Shown here: piece by piece, positions 17,488 through 27,393 of the stretch
Position numbering within the stretch: position 1 is the first letter of the stretch
Layout: every line of letters begins with the position of its first letter
Source of the DNA: Verrucomicrobiota bacterium
GTDB taxonomy: Bacteria; Verrucomicrobiota; Verrucomicrobiia; Limisphaerales; SIBE01
Direction: 5' to 3'
Assembly: GCA_027623095.1 (NCBI GenBank)
Contig: JAQBVM010000013.1
Span: 1-44,779 of the forward strand
DNA length: 44,779 nucleotides
Translations under genes and position numbers: made by a program
Notes under the pieces: generated by a model
Database searches by the model: none
What the model saw: only the letters and a program-made list of their open reading frames with translations
What the model was told of the DNA's origin: nothing

Positions 17488-18069
17488 TTAATCCTTAAGT
17501 CTTCTCCAGAACTCCAGCTCCGCCCTCAAACGTTCGATCGGAAGCCCAACCACGTTCGTGTAGGAGCCGGAGATCTTTTCCACCACCATATCGCCATGCT
17601 CTTGGATTGCGTAACTTCCCGCCTTGTCGAGCGGATTGATTTGTTCCAAATACTGGTCAATCGCTCTCACGGTTAGCCGCCGGAATGTGACATCGGTGCT
17701 TTCCACAAGAAACTTCTGGCGATGCGCTCGCAACAGGATCAAACAAACCGCCGTGACCACTTGATGCGTTTTGCCCTGCAATTGGCGCAGCATCCAGCGC
17801 GCCTCCGCGCAGTCTGCCGGTTTGCCATAAAGCCGGTTGTTCAAATGAACCACTGTGTCGGCGCCCAGTACCAGCGTATCCGGAAACCGCTTTGCGACCA
17901 CCCGCGCCTTGCGATACGCATTGATTTGCGACACCTCGTGCGCGGTCAAATGCTCATGCTGAATCTCCTCAGCGACACTGACAATTACCTCGAAATCCAG
18001 AGTCAACTGACGCAACAGCTCGGCCCGGCGCGGCGATCCCGAAGCCAGAATGATGGTTGCCGGATTCAT
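17488..18069 (-). CDS. maf: Maf-like nucleotide pyrophosphatase
   Basis: This 193-residue Maf/HAM1-fold protein hydrolyses non-canonical or surplus nucleoside triphosphates (dTTP/UTP or modified pyrimidines) in the cytoplasm. Family motifs are clear: LASGSPRRAELL at the start, LGADTVVHLNN, a Lys in QGKTHQVVTAV, KAGSYAIQEHG and NVVGLPIERL. The length is normal. It overlaps the DUF1802 gene upstream by four bases (ATGA) and precedes the mlaE-like gene by 19 bp. Subfamily (dTTPase or 7-methyl-GTPase) cannot be fixed from sequence alone. Confidence 0.93.
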   Translation of the reverse strand: MNPATIILASGSPRRAELLRQLTLDFEVIVSVAEEIQHEHLTAHEVSQINAYRKARVVAKRFPDTLVLGADTVVHLNNRLYGKPADCAEARWMLRQLQGKTHQVVTAVCLILLRAHRQKFLVESTDVTFRRLTVRAIDQYLEQINPLDKAGSYAIQEHGDMVVEKISGSYTNVVGLPIERLRAELEFWRRLKD

Positions 18070-18629
18070 GTAGAAACAAAGAGAACGCTTTGGAATCGCC
18101 GCAACTTTTCCGAGAAATGCTCCGCATCCAGCACTGGAGTCGCTTCGGCGGTTTCAACCTCCTGTTCAAGATCAATCCACGATTTGCATCCTCCATAGCT
18201 CGGAAGCATCGGCAACGCGACCGGAGCCGACAATCGCGACACCCGCACAGCCAAAGCATAGACACACTTCGAACCTCCCCAATCGAACCGGTTACGGATC
18301 ACGTCTTCCCTCCAGATATGTTGTCCGTGGAGCCGCTCGACCGCGGCCAGCGAATCCAGGAGAGACCACTCGACAACCTCGGCAACAAATTCCAGCCGCA
18401 CCTGCGCCGGATCGTGGTGATGTGGCCAAATCTGATCAAAGCGGACCTGCGCCGGTTCCATCACCGACTCCCGCTGCTGATGGAACCGAGTAGGAAATAA
18501 GAGAAAGTTTTTGTGCTCCATCGCGAATCCGCTCTTTCCCTCGTGAATACCCCCTTTTCGCAGGATGATGATCTGTTCACCCGCTCCCAGCGCATCGACT
18601 ACAATCGCCCACTCTTTAAAAGCAACCAT
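18066..18629 (-). CDS. DUF1802 family protein
   Basis: This 187-residue protein matches DUF1802: it opens FKEWAIVVDALGAGEQIIIL with RKGGI, followed by FLLFPTRFHQQ and later WREDVIRNRF. The function of the family is unknown. ATG 18629 is preferred to the GTG one codon earlier. Its stop overlaps the maf start, so it is the first gene of the run DUF1802-maf-mlaEFD. No membrane segment or signal peptide is visible. Confidence 0.85.
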   Translation of the reverse strand: MVAFKEWAIVVDALGAGEQIIILRKGGIHEGKSGFAMEHKNFLLFPTRFHQQRESVMEPAQVRFDQIWPHHHDPAQVRLEFVAEVVEWSLLDSLAAVERLHGQHIWREDVIRNRFDWGGSKCVYALAVRVSRLSAPVALPMLPSYGGCKSWIDLEQEVETAEATPVLDAEHFSEKLRRFQSVLFVST

Positions 18630-18756
18630 CACGCACCGAAACTACGAGGCGGCCCGCCAAAAGTCGAGATCACGCATCAGCCCGGTGAGGCAAAATTCTC
18701 GGGCAAACATGGTTGCGTAACCTTGCGGCGCTCCCACCGCCGGCTGCCCCAAAATT

Positions 18757-18784
18757 GGGAGGGTGAGGCTCCCGCCGAACCCTG
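18757..18784. repeat. 28-bp copy of the repeat at 6002
   Basis: The 28 bases are identical to 6002-6029 and are preceded by a similar A-rich run. Only one arm of the inverted repeat is present here. It lies upstream of the CopG-type gene. Confidence 0.8.
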
Positions 18785-18871
18785 TAATCCACCTAAAAGA
18801 CTTCAACGCGAATCGAAACCTTTGAGCCGATGAGGGTGGGGCGACACCGCTTTTCGCGAAGCGAACATCTC

Positions 18872-19195
18872 ATGTGGGCACCCAACTTGCAGGGCTTAGG
18901 AAGCCAGTCTGTGGAGCCCTTATCCAACCTTGAAGGAATCAAACTGAGGAAGAAGGCGCAAGAACTCGATGACACTTTTGACAAGGGAGAGGATATCACG
19001 CCACACTTGGACCTTTCCACGCTGCGGCGCCCGAACCTCGATCAAAAGAGAGTCAGCGTGGATTTGCCGATCTGGATGATCGAGAAACTGGATCGCTGCG
19101 CGGACCTCATCGGGGTGACCCGGCAATCTGTCATCAAGGTATGGCTAAGCGAACGTATCAAAGGAGAACGCATCCTCCCTGCTCCAACCTCTTGA
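18872..19195 (+). CDS. CopG/BrnA-type antitoxin, no toxin beside it
   Basis: The last 80 residues contain a clear ribbon-helix-helix domain: DQKRVSVDLPIWMIEKLDRC, then ADLIGVTRQSVIKVWLSERI. The stretch before it (KLRKKAQELDDTFDKGEDIT) is typical of antitoxins paired with BrnT- or RelE-like toxins. The family normally starts close to KLRKK, but here the frame extends upstream to ATG 18872 through unremarkable sequence, so the N-terminus may be a junction. No toxin gene lies next to it on this strand: upstream is a repeat and downstream genes are convergent. It may be an orphan antitoxin. Confidence 0.75.
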   Translation: MWAPNLQGLGSQSVEPLSNLEGIKLRKKAQELDDTFDKGEDITPHLDLSTLRRPNLDQKRVSVDLPIWMIEKLDRCADLIGVTRQSVIKVWLSERIKGERILPAPTS

Positions 19196-19210
19196 CGAGG
19201 TCAAGTCGCT

Positions 19211-19402
19211 TCACGCGACCTCCAACTCCTCAACCTTTCGAACTCCCGGAATCTCCTCGGAGCTGAATGTGTGGAACAAGTCCTTCAAATGCTCCTTCAG
19301 GTCATTCAGGTTCTCGCCCTGAGTCCAATGGTCCGGGTAATCGTTGAGGTAACCAAGGTACCGGCCATCGCTCTCTTTCCAGTATGTGAAGCGCGCTTTC
19401 AT
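19211..19402 (-). CDS. HicB-like antitoxin, orphan
   Basis: This 63-residue protein has the HicB fold: KARFTYWKESDGRYLGYLND, then YPDHWTQGENLNDLKEHLKD with an acidic tail. ATG 19402 is chosen because it begins at the first beta strand. Such genes are normally followed by a HicA mRNA interferase. Here the sequence downstream on this strand runs into the convergent CopG-type gene at 19195, with no HicA. It lies 176 bp after a complete HicB-HicA pair but belongs to a different HicB subtype, so the partner was probably lost. Confidence 0.8.
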   Translation of the reverse strand: MKARFTYWKESDGRYLGYLNDYPDHWTQGENLNDLKEHLKDLFHTFSSEEIPGVRKVEELEVA

Positions 19403-19578
19403 ACACTGCACTTTATCAAGCGCCGATTTGGAACACGAGCAGGAGTTTTTGGCGAACGACACGGATCACCGACTGCAGCCGGAAACGTGCGCTGGCACCG
19501 AATCCTGCGGTCGAAGTGCCTGGCGTGTCCAAGCCGCAGCGCTGGGCGGAGGTTCGTGTGGATCCGATTGGTTCGACC

Positions 19579-19767
19579 TCATGACGCACGGGGAAGTCCT
19601 CGTCTTCGGCAAATCTTGTGTGCCAGTGCATTCTTGATTTCCGTGTGGCGCGGAACACCCTCGACCACGCCGTTGGCTGGGTTCGTCCACAATGAATGTC
19701 CAGCCCCCTCCCTCTTGAGATAACATCCGTGACGCCGCAAGTGCTGGAGTAGGCTCGACCGTTTCAC
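19579..19767 (-). CDS. hicA: HicA-type mRNA interferase toxin
   Basis: This 62-residue protein has a double-stranded-RNA-binding-like fold with the conserved His in GAGHSLWTNP and VPRHTEIKNALAHKIC. The start is GTG 19767, overlapping the HicB stop by four bases (GTGA). HicA cleaves mRNA until neutralised by HicB. The tail (RRRGLPRAS) differs from the usual ending of the family, where a short Ile/Pro-containing segment follows HKIC, so a late frameshift is possible. The catalytic part is complete. Confidence 0.85.
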   Translation of the reverse strand: MKRSSLLQHLRRHGCYLKREGAGHSLWTNPANGVVEGVPRHTEIKNALAHKICRRRGLPRAS

Positions 19768-19982
19768 GGCACCGACACCACATCTCTAATGGCCTCGGGT
19801 GGCAATCCCCGCATAGCATCCTCTCGACGGTCCTCCAAGACTAGTCGGATCGACTCGGATAGGTCTTGTTTGGCTTCCTCGACCGTCTCCCCCTGGCCGT
19901 TGGCACCCGTGACTTCCGGGCAAACCGCCCAATAGCCGCCTTCCTCTGCGACCTCGATTACTGCTGTAAACTCACCATGCAT
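19764..19982 (-). CDS. hicB: HicB-type antitoxin
   Basis: This 72-residue protein has the HicB signature: FTAVIEVAEEGGYWAVCPEV, then GANGQGETVEEAKQDLSESI. ATG 19982 begins exactly at the beta strand; the longer upstream frame has no motif. It precedes and overlaps hicA. In this gene order (antitoxin first) the HicB often lacks a separate DNA-binding domain, as here, where the tail ends soon after the core. It would block HicA in the cytoplasm. Confidence 0.87.
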   Translation of the reverse strand: MHGEFTAVIEVAEEGGYWAVCPEVTGANGQGETVEEAKQDLSESIRLVLEDRREDAMRGLPPEAIRDVVSVP

Positions 19983-20169
19983 GCTTGAACGATATGCTGT
20001 GCTCGACGAACTGGCAAGAAGGCTCCACGAGCGAAACATGTCGAACGACAGAACTGAGCGACAGCCGCCGACCGAAAACAACGGCGAATACCGAGGCGAC
20101 CAAACTCTTCCGAAACGTCGAAACTTACGAGCGGGGCGGCTGTTGGCTGTAGTGATTTTGTTCGGCGAT

Positions 20170-20577
20170 TCAGCGTCCAATCTCGTCGAAGCGGTTCAGG
20201 TCATCCGCGATGATCTGACTCGGCTTCCGTAATGTCTCTCCAGCAATCTTATGAAGATCCACGGCCCAATCATGCTCGTTCTGGAGATCAAGATCGGTAT
20301 TTTCGAGACCATCGTACTCCAGCCAAAGGCGCGTCAATCGAGCGGCCTCAGAGCGTGACAGAAACGGTCGGAGCTTGAACACGGCTTCTCGAATCCGGCC
20401 CTTGGTGGCATCATAGAACTCCGCGAACTCTTGATGCGGCGCCGCTTCAGAACGCAGCGAACATATCGCGAGAAGATAATCGTCTTTGGCCTTGCGGCGA
20501 CGTTGGTATCCGAAGCCGAGCCACTGACTCAGTGGGCCAAAAAGACTGCCGAGCGAAAACTCATGCTGTGCGATCAT
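20170..20577 (-). CDS. Hypothetical protein, helical
   Basis: I do not recognise this 135-residue protein. It starts with a mildly hydrophobic segment (GSLFGPLSQWLGF), followed by RRRKAKDDYLLAI and several helices (EFYDATKGRIREAVFKLRPF, then SRSEAARLTRLWLEYDGLEN). It could be attached to a membrane by its N-terminus. It has an ATG start and no overlap with neighbours; the gene-poor surroundings are rich in TA genes. Confidence 0.55.
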   Translation of the reverse strand: MIAQHEFSLGSLFGPLSQWLGFGYQRRRKAKDDYLLAICSLRSEAAPHQEFAEFYDATKGRIREAVFKLRPFLSRSEAARLTRLWLEYDGLENTDLDLQNEHDWAVDLHKIAGETLRKPSQIIADDLNRFDEIGR

Positions 20578-20698
20578 CCGACTTTTTTAATGCCGCAGAA
20601 CACATGGCGCTCACAGTGTGGAGTTTACACGCTAAAAACGCCAGCACTTTCCCACACAGGAAACGTATCGGGAGCGGAAACAACTCCGTTCATGAAGG

Positions 20699-20911
20699 CT
20701 ATTCTTTCTCGTACTGAATCATCGCCTGGCACATGCCTTTGTGTGTCATCACCGGTTCGCCAATTGGCTCGCACCCTTCGTTTATGGAGCTTTGAACTTC
20801 GTCTGCAAGCTTGCGCCAAATCTCAACGGGTTCGTCGGGCTCTCGAACATGGATAATGAAGTAATACTTGATCTTCAAGGGATTGGTTTTCCGATTTCTT
20901 AGAAAGTCCAT
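20699..20911 (-). CDS. Small protein, possibly DUF1737-like
   Basis: This 70-residue protein has a beta strand (YYFIIHVREPDEP) followed by LADEVQSSINEGCEPIGEPV and MCQAMIQYEKE. The pattern of a long helix, a Gly-containing turn and a final QAM strand resembles DUF1737 proteins, whose role is unknown. The match is weak. It could be any small alpha/beta protein. Confidence 0.45.
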   Translation of the reverse strand: MDFLRNRKTNPLKIKYYFIIHVREPDEPVEIWRKLADEVQSSINEGCEPIGEPVMTHKGMCQAMIQYEKE

Positions 20912-21497
20912 ACAAAATCTGCAGTTGTCTCACGCCTTTTCACCATGTCCCGAACAATGGGGCCTATCTCAAAACCGCCATTTCAGAGCGGATTATGACA
21001 ATCGATGTACTCTCCCGGATTCTGATATCCTCTCGGTGGCTCAGAGTCATGAACGCCGCTGCCGCTCTCGACAACCGAAACCTGGCAGACTGCAACCTCG
21101 GGAAAAGCACTGGCAAATGCGGTCCTGCAAGTGTCAGTCCTCACGAGTGACACGATTCCGCGAGCAATGTAAGCAATTTGCTGAGCCACAGAAACTGCCC
21201 ATGGAGTACTCGAGGGCGATCCGCCATCTGCCTTAGCGTTCCGCTTCGCCACGACAAGTCCGCCTTCCTAATGAGACTTCGATGCAACTGGCGTCATGAA
21301 TCACGGAGATCGGCCGGAAGACATTTTAAATGGGGAGCGATGTGTTGAAGAAGTTGAAGTGAGTGAAAACGCGCTTTTGGCACGCTGGTAAGGAGTTCCA
21401 GGAAGAATCAGACTGGCGCGGGAATTGCGCAAGGACTGCGAATGGGCCGTTGGACCTTCGTGGCGAATCTGCTTTAGAGCTGGAGTTGAGGACTACC
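20912..21497. other. Intergenic stretch without a supported gene
   Basis: About 590 bp separate the small gene from purM. One minus-strand frame (21252-20983, 89 codons) has no family motif; it could be a decayed gene but I cannot support it. Other frames are short and compositionally poor. No strong hairpin was seen. Confidence 0.35.
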
Positions 21498-22550
21498 TCA
21501 GACAAGTCGGACCCGGCCTTCACCCCGGAGGACTTCTCCAATCAGCCATGCCCGAACCCCAGTCGCGCGGATCGAACGAAACACCGAGTCCTGCTTCGCG
21601 GCCGCCACAATCACAACCATCCCGACCCCCATATTAAATACGCGGTGCATCTCCTCCTCGGGAATGCCACCCTTTGCCGCGATGATCCGGAAAACAGGCG
21701 GCACCTCCCATGACCCTCTACGAATGCACACATCGCAATTCTTCGGCAGCACACGGGGAATATTGTCAATAAACCCGCCCCCGGTAATGTGGGCAAGGCC
21801 TCTCACAACCGGACGCGCGCCCCGCAAGTTAAACCGCTTGATCAGATTCTGCAGGACCCGGCCGTAACTTACATGCACTTTCAGAAGTTCGTCTCCTATT
21901 GTCGTTCCCAGCTCGGCGACACGGCTTTTGGGTTTTAACTTCATCTTCTCGAAGAAGACTTTTCGCGCCAGGGAGTATCCGTTTGTGTGCAGACCGCTGG
22001 ATGCCATTCCGATCACGGCATCTCCAGGACGGATGAATCGTCCGTCAAGCATCGCCGCTTTTTCGACCACACCCACGATCGTACCGCTGACGTCATACTC
22101 GCCGGCTTGGTAAAAGCCCGGCATCTGTGCGGTCTCCCCGCCGATCAAGGCGCAATGGTTTTCGACGCAACCCCGGACAAAACCTTTGATGATTTCCGTA
22201 AAAACGTGCGGTTTGAGTTTCCCCGTGCCTAGATAATCCAGGAAGAACAGGGGTTCCGCTCCGATCACCGCGATGTCGTTGACACAGTGATTGACGAGAT
22301 CGTGTCCGATCGAGTCGTGCCGATCCATTGCAAAGGCAATCTTCAGTTTCGTGCCCACTCCATCGACACTCGACACCAGCACAGGCTGCCGGTACTTCCG
22401 TGTGTCCAGCGAGAAAAGACCACCAAACCCTCCCACCTTTCCAAGCACCTCGCGCCGATGCGTGGAGGCAAGCAGTTCGGGAAGGCTGGACTTCATCTGG
22501 TTGCCGAGATCGATATCGACACCGGCAGAAGCATAAGCGGATCGGTTCAT
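21498..22550 (-). CDS. purM: Phosphoribosylformylglycinamidine cyclo-ligase (AIR synthetase)
   Basis: This 350-residue enzyme uses ATP to close FGAM to aminoimidazole ribotide, purine step 5, in the cytoplasm. Family features are clear: YASAGVDIDLGNQ at the start, SSVDGVGTKLKIA (nucleotide-binding loop), HDLVNHCVNDIAVIGAEPLF, IGGETAQMPGFYQAGEYDVS and HITGGGFIDNIPRVL. ATG 22550 is used rather than the TTG one codon before. It is the last gene of the minus-strand purine run and starts 9 bp after purF. The length is normal. Confidence 0.95.
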   Translation of the reverse strand: MNRSAYASAGVDIDLGNQMKSSLPELLASTHRREVLGKVGGFGGLFSLDTRKYRQPVLVSSVDGVGTKLKIAFAMDRHDSIGHDLVNHCVNDIAVIGAEPLFFLDYLGTGKLKPHVFTEIIKGFVRGCVENHCALIGGETAQMPGFYQAGEYDVSGTIVGVVEKAAMLDGRFIRPGDAVIGMASSGLHTNGYSLARKVFFEKMKLKPKSRVAELGTTIGDELLKVHVSYGRVLQNLIKRFNLRGARPVVRGLAHITGGGFIDNIPRVLPKNCDVCIRRGSWEVPPVFRIIAAKGGIPEEEMHRVFNMGVGMVVIVAAAKQDSVFRSIRATGVRAWLIGEVLRGEGRVRLV

Positions 22551-22559
22551 CAATTTGCC

Positions 22560-24023
22560 TCAGAAGAGCCGTCGCTGCCTTTCTTCGAGGGCAAGCGCGT
22601 CACCCAGGCTTTCGACGCGCTCGCGCCGCCGTTCCATAATATTTTTGGCGATCAATGGGTCATAGGGGACCGGATACTCGCCATTGAAACACGCCATGCA
22701 AAAACCGTCTCGCGGAAGCCCGGTGGACTTGACCAAACCTTCGGGCGACAAATAGGCCAGCGAATCGGCATTGAGATAGTCCCGGATTTGTTCGAGGGAA
22801 TAATTCGCCGCCATCAGCTTGCTGCGATCGGGAAAATCAATTCCATAAACGCACGGATTCATATGCGGCGGACAACTGACCAGAACATGGACTTCCTTCG
22901 CGCCGGCCTCTTTCAAATTGTTAACCCTCGCCTTCGAAGTGGTGCCGCGCACGATCGAATCATCCACAATGATGACTCTCTTATCCTTTACGAGCTCGGC
23001 AATCAGATTCAGTTTGACCCGGACATTGAAATCTCGAATCAACTCGGTGGGCTGCAAGAAACTTCTCCCCACATAGTGATTCCTCACAAACGCCATCTCG
23101 AACGGAATCCCCGCCTCGAGCGAGTATCCGAGAGCCGCGCAATTGCCGCTGTCGGGCACCGGAACCACCACATCCGCGCTGATTCGATTTTCGCGGGCGA
23201 GTTGGCGGCCCATTTCAACGCGCACTTTGTACACATTGCGGTCTGCAATGGTGCTGTCCGGCCTGGCGAAATAGATATATTCGAAAATGCAAAATGCGCG
23301 GCGTGTTTGGTCTGGAAACGCCTGAATGCTGCGAAGGCCTTTCTTGTCGATGATAACGATCTCGCCCGGCTCCACATCGCGGACAAACTCGGCGTGAATC
23401 AGATCAAATGCACACGTTTCACTGGCAAGCACCCAGGATTCTCCAACTTTTCCGATTGACAGGGGACGGAAGCCGAAGGGATCCCTGATCCCAATCAGCT
23501 CGTGCTCAGTCATGATCACGAGAGAGTAAGCGCCTTCGATCCTTCGCACGGTCTCGACCAGATTGTTCTCGTGCCCCGACTGCATCGGCTGGACCATCAT
23601 GTGGAGAATGATCTCGCTATCGACTGTCGTTTGGAAGATCGACCCAGCGGATTCGAGTTCCTCCCTCAATTTCGCCGCATTGGTGAGATTCCCATTGTGC
23701 GCGATGGCGATTTGCCCTCGTTTGCAATCGACGGTGAGGGGCTGCGCGTTGCGAAAATGAGACGCTCCCGTCGTCGAATAGCGCGTGTGCCCCACCGCCA
23801 TTGACCCCTTGAGCCGCGATAATACGTCACTGTCGAAAACTTGCGAAACCACGCCCATGCCTCGATGAGCGCAAAACTGCTGATCGTCGCAAACGACGAT
23901 GCCGGCGCTCTCCTGGCCACGGTGTTGCAGGGCGTAAAGGCCGTAGTAGGTCAGCTCGGCGGCGTGGGGATGCCCGAAAATCCCAAAAACGCCGCAGTAA
24001 TGCTTTGGATAATCTTGATTCAT
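22560..24023 (-). CDS. purF: Amidophosphoribosyltransferase
   Basis: This 487-residue enzyme makes phosphoribosylamine from PRPP and glutamine, the first committed purine step. A nine-residue propeptide (MNQDYPKHY) precedes the catalytic Cys10 in CGVFGIFG, which fixes the start at 24023. The N-terminal Ntn glutaminase domain ([27 protein letters not shown]) is followed by the phosphoribosyltransferase domain ([13 protein letters not shown]). Cysteines in [16 protein letters not shown] and [10 protein letters not shown] match the iron-sulfur ligands of the Bacillus-type enzyme. It overlaps purL by four bases. Confidence 0.95.
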   Translation of the reverse strand: MNQDYPKHYCGVFGIFGHPHAAELTYYGLYALQHRGQESAGIVVCDDQQFCAHRGMGVVSQVFDSDVLSRLKGSMAVGHTRYSTTGASHFRNAQPLTVDCKRGQIAIAHNGNLTNAAKLREELESAGSIFQTTVDSEIILHMMVQPMQSGHENNLVETVRRIEGAYSLVIMTEHELIGIRDPFGFRPLSIGKVGESWVLASETCAFDLIHAEFVRDVEPGEIVIIDKKGLRSIQAFPDQTRRAFCIFEYIYFARPDSTIADRNVYKVRVEMGRQLARENRISADVVVPVPDSGNCAALGYSLEAGIPFEMAFVRNHYVGRSFLQPTELIRDFNVRVKLNLIAELVKDKRVIIVDDSIVRGTTSKARVNNLKEAGAKEVHVLVSCPPHMNPCVYGIDFPDRSKLMAANYSLEQIRDYLNADSLAYLSPEGLVKSTGLPRDGFCMACFNGEYPVPYDPLIAKNIMERRRERVESLGDALALEERQRRLF

Positions 24024-26425
24024 TGGCGCATCGCATCCCCGATCGCATTCCACCAAAGGCGATGCAGTTCCGGCAGATCCCAACTCCATTCTCCGCGTTT
24101 CGTCTTAATCTTTAACGCTGTTCCACCGACGATTCCGACATTGAATGCGGCCACGCCCAAAATCTTTGCGCGCTCAACAACTTTGACCGCGTTCAATGCC
24201 GAAACCGAAACCATGATGCGACCCTGGGCTTCGCCAAACAGCAGCGCGTCCAGCCGAACATCAGGCGCAGAGGAGAGATCCACGAACGCGCCGGTCAAGT
24301 CAAACGCACCCCTGGCAATCTGATGCGAAATACAACTCTCGGCCAGCGCAACGGCCAGCCCTCCCTCACTGCAGTCGTGCGCGCTCTTGATGTCTCCCGT
24401 GTAGATTAGCGAAAGCAGCGCTTCGTGGAGCTCCTTTTGCTTCTCCAAATCACAGGAGGGCGGTGTTCCCGTCTTTCGCGAATGAACAACTTTTAGGCAA
24501 GCCGACCCGCCCAGCCCCAGCAGCGGATCCGATTCATCCACCGCATGGCCCAAGAGAATGATCGCGTCGCCCTCGTCTTTGAACCACTGGGTTGTAATAT
24601 GCTCTTTTCGTTCGATCAAACCCACCATCGCGATGGTCGGAGTCGGATCGATCGCTCCGTTTGGATTCTGGTTGTACAGGCTGACATTGCCTCCTGTCAC
24701 CGGCGCTTTGAATACACGGCACGCTTCGGCCAAACCCCGGACTGATTCACGGATCTGGTAAAAAATTTCGGGATTATGCGGGTTTCCAAAATTCAGATTG
24801 TCAGTCGTTCCCAATGGCGCCGCGCCGGAACACGCCAGATTTCGAGCAGCCTCCGCAACGGCGATTTTGCTGCCCTCGTAAGGATCCAGATACACGTAGG
24901 TCGCATTGCAATCGACCGTTATCGCAATCAGCTTTTCTTTTCCGACGGCAACCGGTTCGGCGGAATTCGGAACCTGTTCCTTACATGTGTTCCCACCGTC
25001 CCATCCAGCATCGAGCCGGCCTGGCGTCGCCGGAATCGAATCGTGCTTGATCCGGATGACCGCTGCGTCCGAACCAGGGCAGACAACCGTTCCATTCCGC
25101 ACCATGTGATCGTATTGACGGTACACCCAATTCTTCGAAGCAATGCTGGGCCACGCGATCAATTTGCGCAACGTGTCGCAAGGGTCCGTCAAATCCGCCA
25201 CTTCGTCCAATGAGAACGCGCGAACGCTCTTGAGGTACTCGGGTTCCCTGGCTTCGCGATGGTACACAGGCGCATCGTCGGCGAGTTGCTTTGCCGGAAC
25301 ATCGACCACGACTTGGCCATGATTCCTCACAACCATTCGGCCGCTGTCGGTCACGGTACCAATCTCGGACCACGGCAAATCCCATTTTTCAAAGATCCGC
25401 TTCACCTCTTCTTCGCGGCCCTTGTGCACAATCACCAGCATCCGCTCCTGCGACTCGCTGAGCATGATTTCATACGGTGTCATGTCCGGCGCGCGCTGGG
25501 GTACTTTGCTCAATTCGATTTCAATTCCTGTGTCCGCCCGAGCCGCCGTTTCGCAGGTCGAACAGGTCAGACCCGCCGCTCCCATGTCCTGCATGCCTGC
25601 CACGGCGCCGGTAGCGAGCAACTCGAGACACGCCTCACAAACGAGTTTCTCCATGAACGGATCACCCACTTGAACCGCGCCGCGCTGCTGTTCGGCCGAT
25701 TCGTCAGTCAGATCCTGCGACGCAAAGGCGGCTCCAGCCAGCCCGTCGCGGCCCGTCGCGGGTCCAACGTAAAATACTGGATTGCCAATCCCAGAGGCTT
25801 TCCCGCGCGCGATTTGATCATGGCGAAGCACTCCGAGACAAAAGGCATTCACGAGTGGATTGCCCTCGTAACAAACGTCAAAATAGACTTCGCCCGCAAC
25901 GGTGGGAATGCCAAAGCAATTTCCATAATGGGCGATCCCGCCCACAACACCCGCCAGGAGCCGGCGGTTGTTCGCAATCTCGGATTTGGGATTCCCGCCG
26001 TCGGACGCTTCCTCAGTGATTGGACCGAACCGAAGCGAGTTCACCGCGCAGACCGGCCGGGCGCCCATGGTAAAAATGTCGCGGATAATGCCTCCCACAC
26101 CGGTGGCAGCACCCTGAAAAGGTTCCACGGCGCTTGGATGATTGTGGGACTCAATTTTGAAAGCAACGGCCAGCCCGTCGCCGATATCGATAATCCCTGC
26201 GTTTTCCTCGCCAGCGCCGACAAGAATATTCCGGGATTTCGTGGGAAAAGTCTTGAGCAACGGACGCGTGTTTTTGTACGAACAATGCTCGCTCCACATC
26301 ACCGAGAATACACCCAATTCGGTGTAGCTTGGATCTCTTCCGAGAATTCGCTTGATCTGATCGAATTCCTCGGGAGTGAGATTGTGTTTTCGAACAAGTT
26401 CCGCCGTGATGCTCGGTTCAGTCAT
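24020..26425 (-). CDS. purL: Phosphoribosylformylglycinamidine synthase, PurL subunit
   Basis: This 801-residue short-form PurL works with PurQ and PurS to convert FGAR to FGAM using ATP and glutamine-derived ammonia. Motifs include [72 protein letters not shown] and [15 protein letters not shown]. The size matches the Bacillus type, not the 1,300-residue fused enzyme, consistent with separate purQ and purS upstream. Its stop overlaps purF (ATGA). The start is separated from purQ by 254 bp containing an inverted repeat, an unusual gap in an otherwise tight operon. Confidence 0.95.
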   Translation of the reverse strand: MTEPSITAELVRKHNLTPEEFDQIKRILGRDPSYTELGVFSVMWSEHCSYKNTRPLLKTFPTKSRNILVGAGEENAGIIDIGDGLAVAFKIESHNHPSAVEPFQGAATGVGGIIRDIFTMGARPVCAVNSLRFGPITEEASDGGNPKSEIANNRRLLAGVVGGIAHYGNCFGIPTVAGEVYFDVCYEGNPLVNAFCLGVLRHDQIARGKASGIGNPVFYVGPATGRDGLAGAAFASQDLTDESAEQQRGAVQVGDPFMEKLVCEACLELLATGAVAGMQDMGAAGLTCSTCETAARADTGIEIELSKVPQRAPDMTPYEIMLSESQERMLVIVHKGREEEVKRIFEKWDLPWSEIGTVTDSGRMVVRNHGQVVVDVPAKQLADDAPVYHREAREPEYLKSVRAFSLDEVADLTDPCDTLRKLIAWPSIASKNWVYRQYDHMVRNGTVVCPGSDAAVIRIKHDSIPATPGRLDAGWDGGNTCKEQVPNSAEPVAVGKEKLIAITVDCNATYVYLDPYEGSKIAVAEAARNLACSGAAPLGTTDNLNFGNPHNPEIFYQIRESVRGLAEACRVFKAPVTGGNVSLYNQNPNGAIDPTPTIAMVGLIERKEHITTQWFKDEGDAIILLGHAVDESDPLLGLGGSACLKVVHSRKTGTPPSCDLEKQKELHEALLSLIYTGDIKSAHDCSEGGLAVALAESCISHQIARGAFDLTGAFVDLSSAPDVRLDALLFGEAQGRIMVSVSALNAVKVVERAKILGVAAFNVGIVGGTALKIKTKRGEWSWDLPELHRLWWNAIGDAMRQ

Positions 26426-26517
26426 CCAGTTTGAATTCTCAGAATCCAGTTTTCAGCAACGTGAGCGCAGAGCATGGGGATTTCTCAGTCGGGACACAAG
26501 CAAATCGAGGGAAACCA

Positions 26518-26671
26518 CAGCAATTCTCAATTTGGCTTGCTTGGCGCGCGGCCTTCCAGGCCGCAGCGGCCCTGGAAAGCAAAAGCGCTGGAGAATAGCC
26601 TGCAGCGTTCGGTTTCCTCTGCCCGCTGCGCCCAGGATGGGCGCGCGCCGAGCCAAAATGAGAATTGCTGG
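26518..26671. repeat. Inverted-repeat element between purQ and purL
   Basis: Outer arms (about 26518-26549 and 26640-26671) share CAGCAATTCTCA and TTTTGGCT-like blocks followed by GGCGCGCG, as reverse complements with a few mismatches. Inside lies CGCGGCCTTCCAGGCCGCAGC (26547-26567), identical to 33746-33766 in another repeat. It fills most of the 254-bp gap in the purine operon and could form a large hairpin in the transcript. Confidence 0.7.
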
Positions 26672-26679
26672 GGAAATCA

Positions 26680-27393
26680 TCACGCTGCAACTGCGGGCGC
26701 CTCGCGCTCCAGCCATTGAACGATGCTCTCAAAAATTAGCCGTCCATCATCGCTGCCAAGGAGCGTTTCACTCGCTCTCTCGGGATGCGGCATGAGTCCG
26801 GCCACATTACGGCGTTCGTTGCAGATCCCCGCGATATTTCCAATCGAGCCGTTCGGGCTGGCGGTCTCGGCGACCTGACCGTCCCGTGTGCAATAACGCC
26901 AAAGGATCTGCCGGTTTTCCTCCAGTTTCTCAATCGTCTGGGCATCCGCGAAATAACAGCCTTCTCCGTGCGCGACCGGGATCCGAATGACCTTTTCATC
27001 CGGAATCCGATTCGTGAACGGTGAATCTCCCGTCAGGGTTTTCAGGAACACGTGTTCACACCGGAACTGGAGGGACCGGTTCCGAATCAGAGCGCCCGGC
27101 AGCAAACCCGCTTCGCAAAGAATCTGGAATCCGTTGCAGATCCCAAGAACCAGGCCACCCGCCTCCGCGAAGGCCTTGACCGCCTGGATGACGGGGCTAA
27201 ATCGCGCAATGGCTCCTGTGCGCAAGTAATCGCCGTAACTGAATCCACCGGGAACGATCACAGCATCAGGATCTCCCAAAATGGATTCCTTGTGCCATAC
27301 CAGGCGCGCGGACTGCCCCAACACATTGCGCAAGACATGCACGGCATCCTGATCGCAGTTGGAAGCTGGGAACTGAAGGATAGAGAACTTCAT
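26680..27393 (-). CDS. purQ: Phosphoribosylformylglycinamidine synthase, glutaminase subunit
   Basis: This 237-residue class I glutamine amidotransferase supplies ammonia to PurL. The nucleophile is Cys86 in [12 protein letters not shown]; the catalytic His/Glu pair lies in LMPHPERA near the end. [17 protein letters not shown] is the family signature. The ATG at 27393 directly follows the purS stop, so the two genes are translated together. The last residues reach the border of the inverted-repeat element. Confidence 0.95.
   Translation of the reverse strand: MKFSILQFPASNCDQDAVHVLRNVLGQSARLVWHKESILGDPDAVIVPGGFSYGDYLRTGAIARFSPVIQAVKAFAEAGGLVLGICNGFQILCEAGLLPGALIRNRSLQFRCEHVFLKTLTGDSPFTNRIPDEKVIRIPVAHGEGCYFADAQTIEKLEENRQILWRYCTRDGQVAETASPNGSIGNIAGICNERRNVAGLMPHPERASETLLGSDDGRLIFESIVQWLEREAPAVAA

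Noticed and set aside
20983-21252. 89-codon minus-strand frame
   Set aside because: No motif or neighbour supports it; noted only as part of the gene-free stretch.
22287-23459. 390-codon open frame on the plus strand
   Set aside because: It is antisense to purM and purF, which have complete motifs; the translated product shows no family pattern.
25259-26434. 391-codon open frame on the plus strand
   Set aside because: It is antisense to purL; such long shadows arise from GC-rich codon use.
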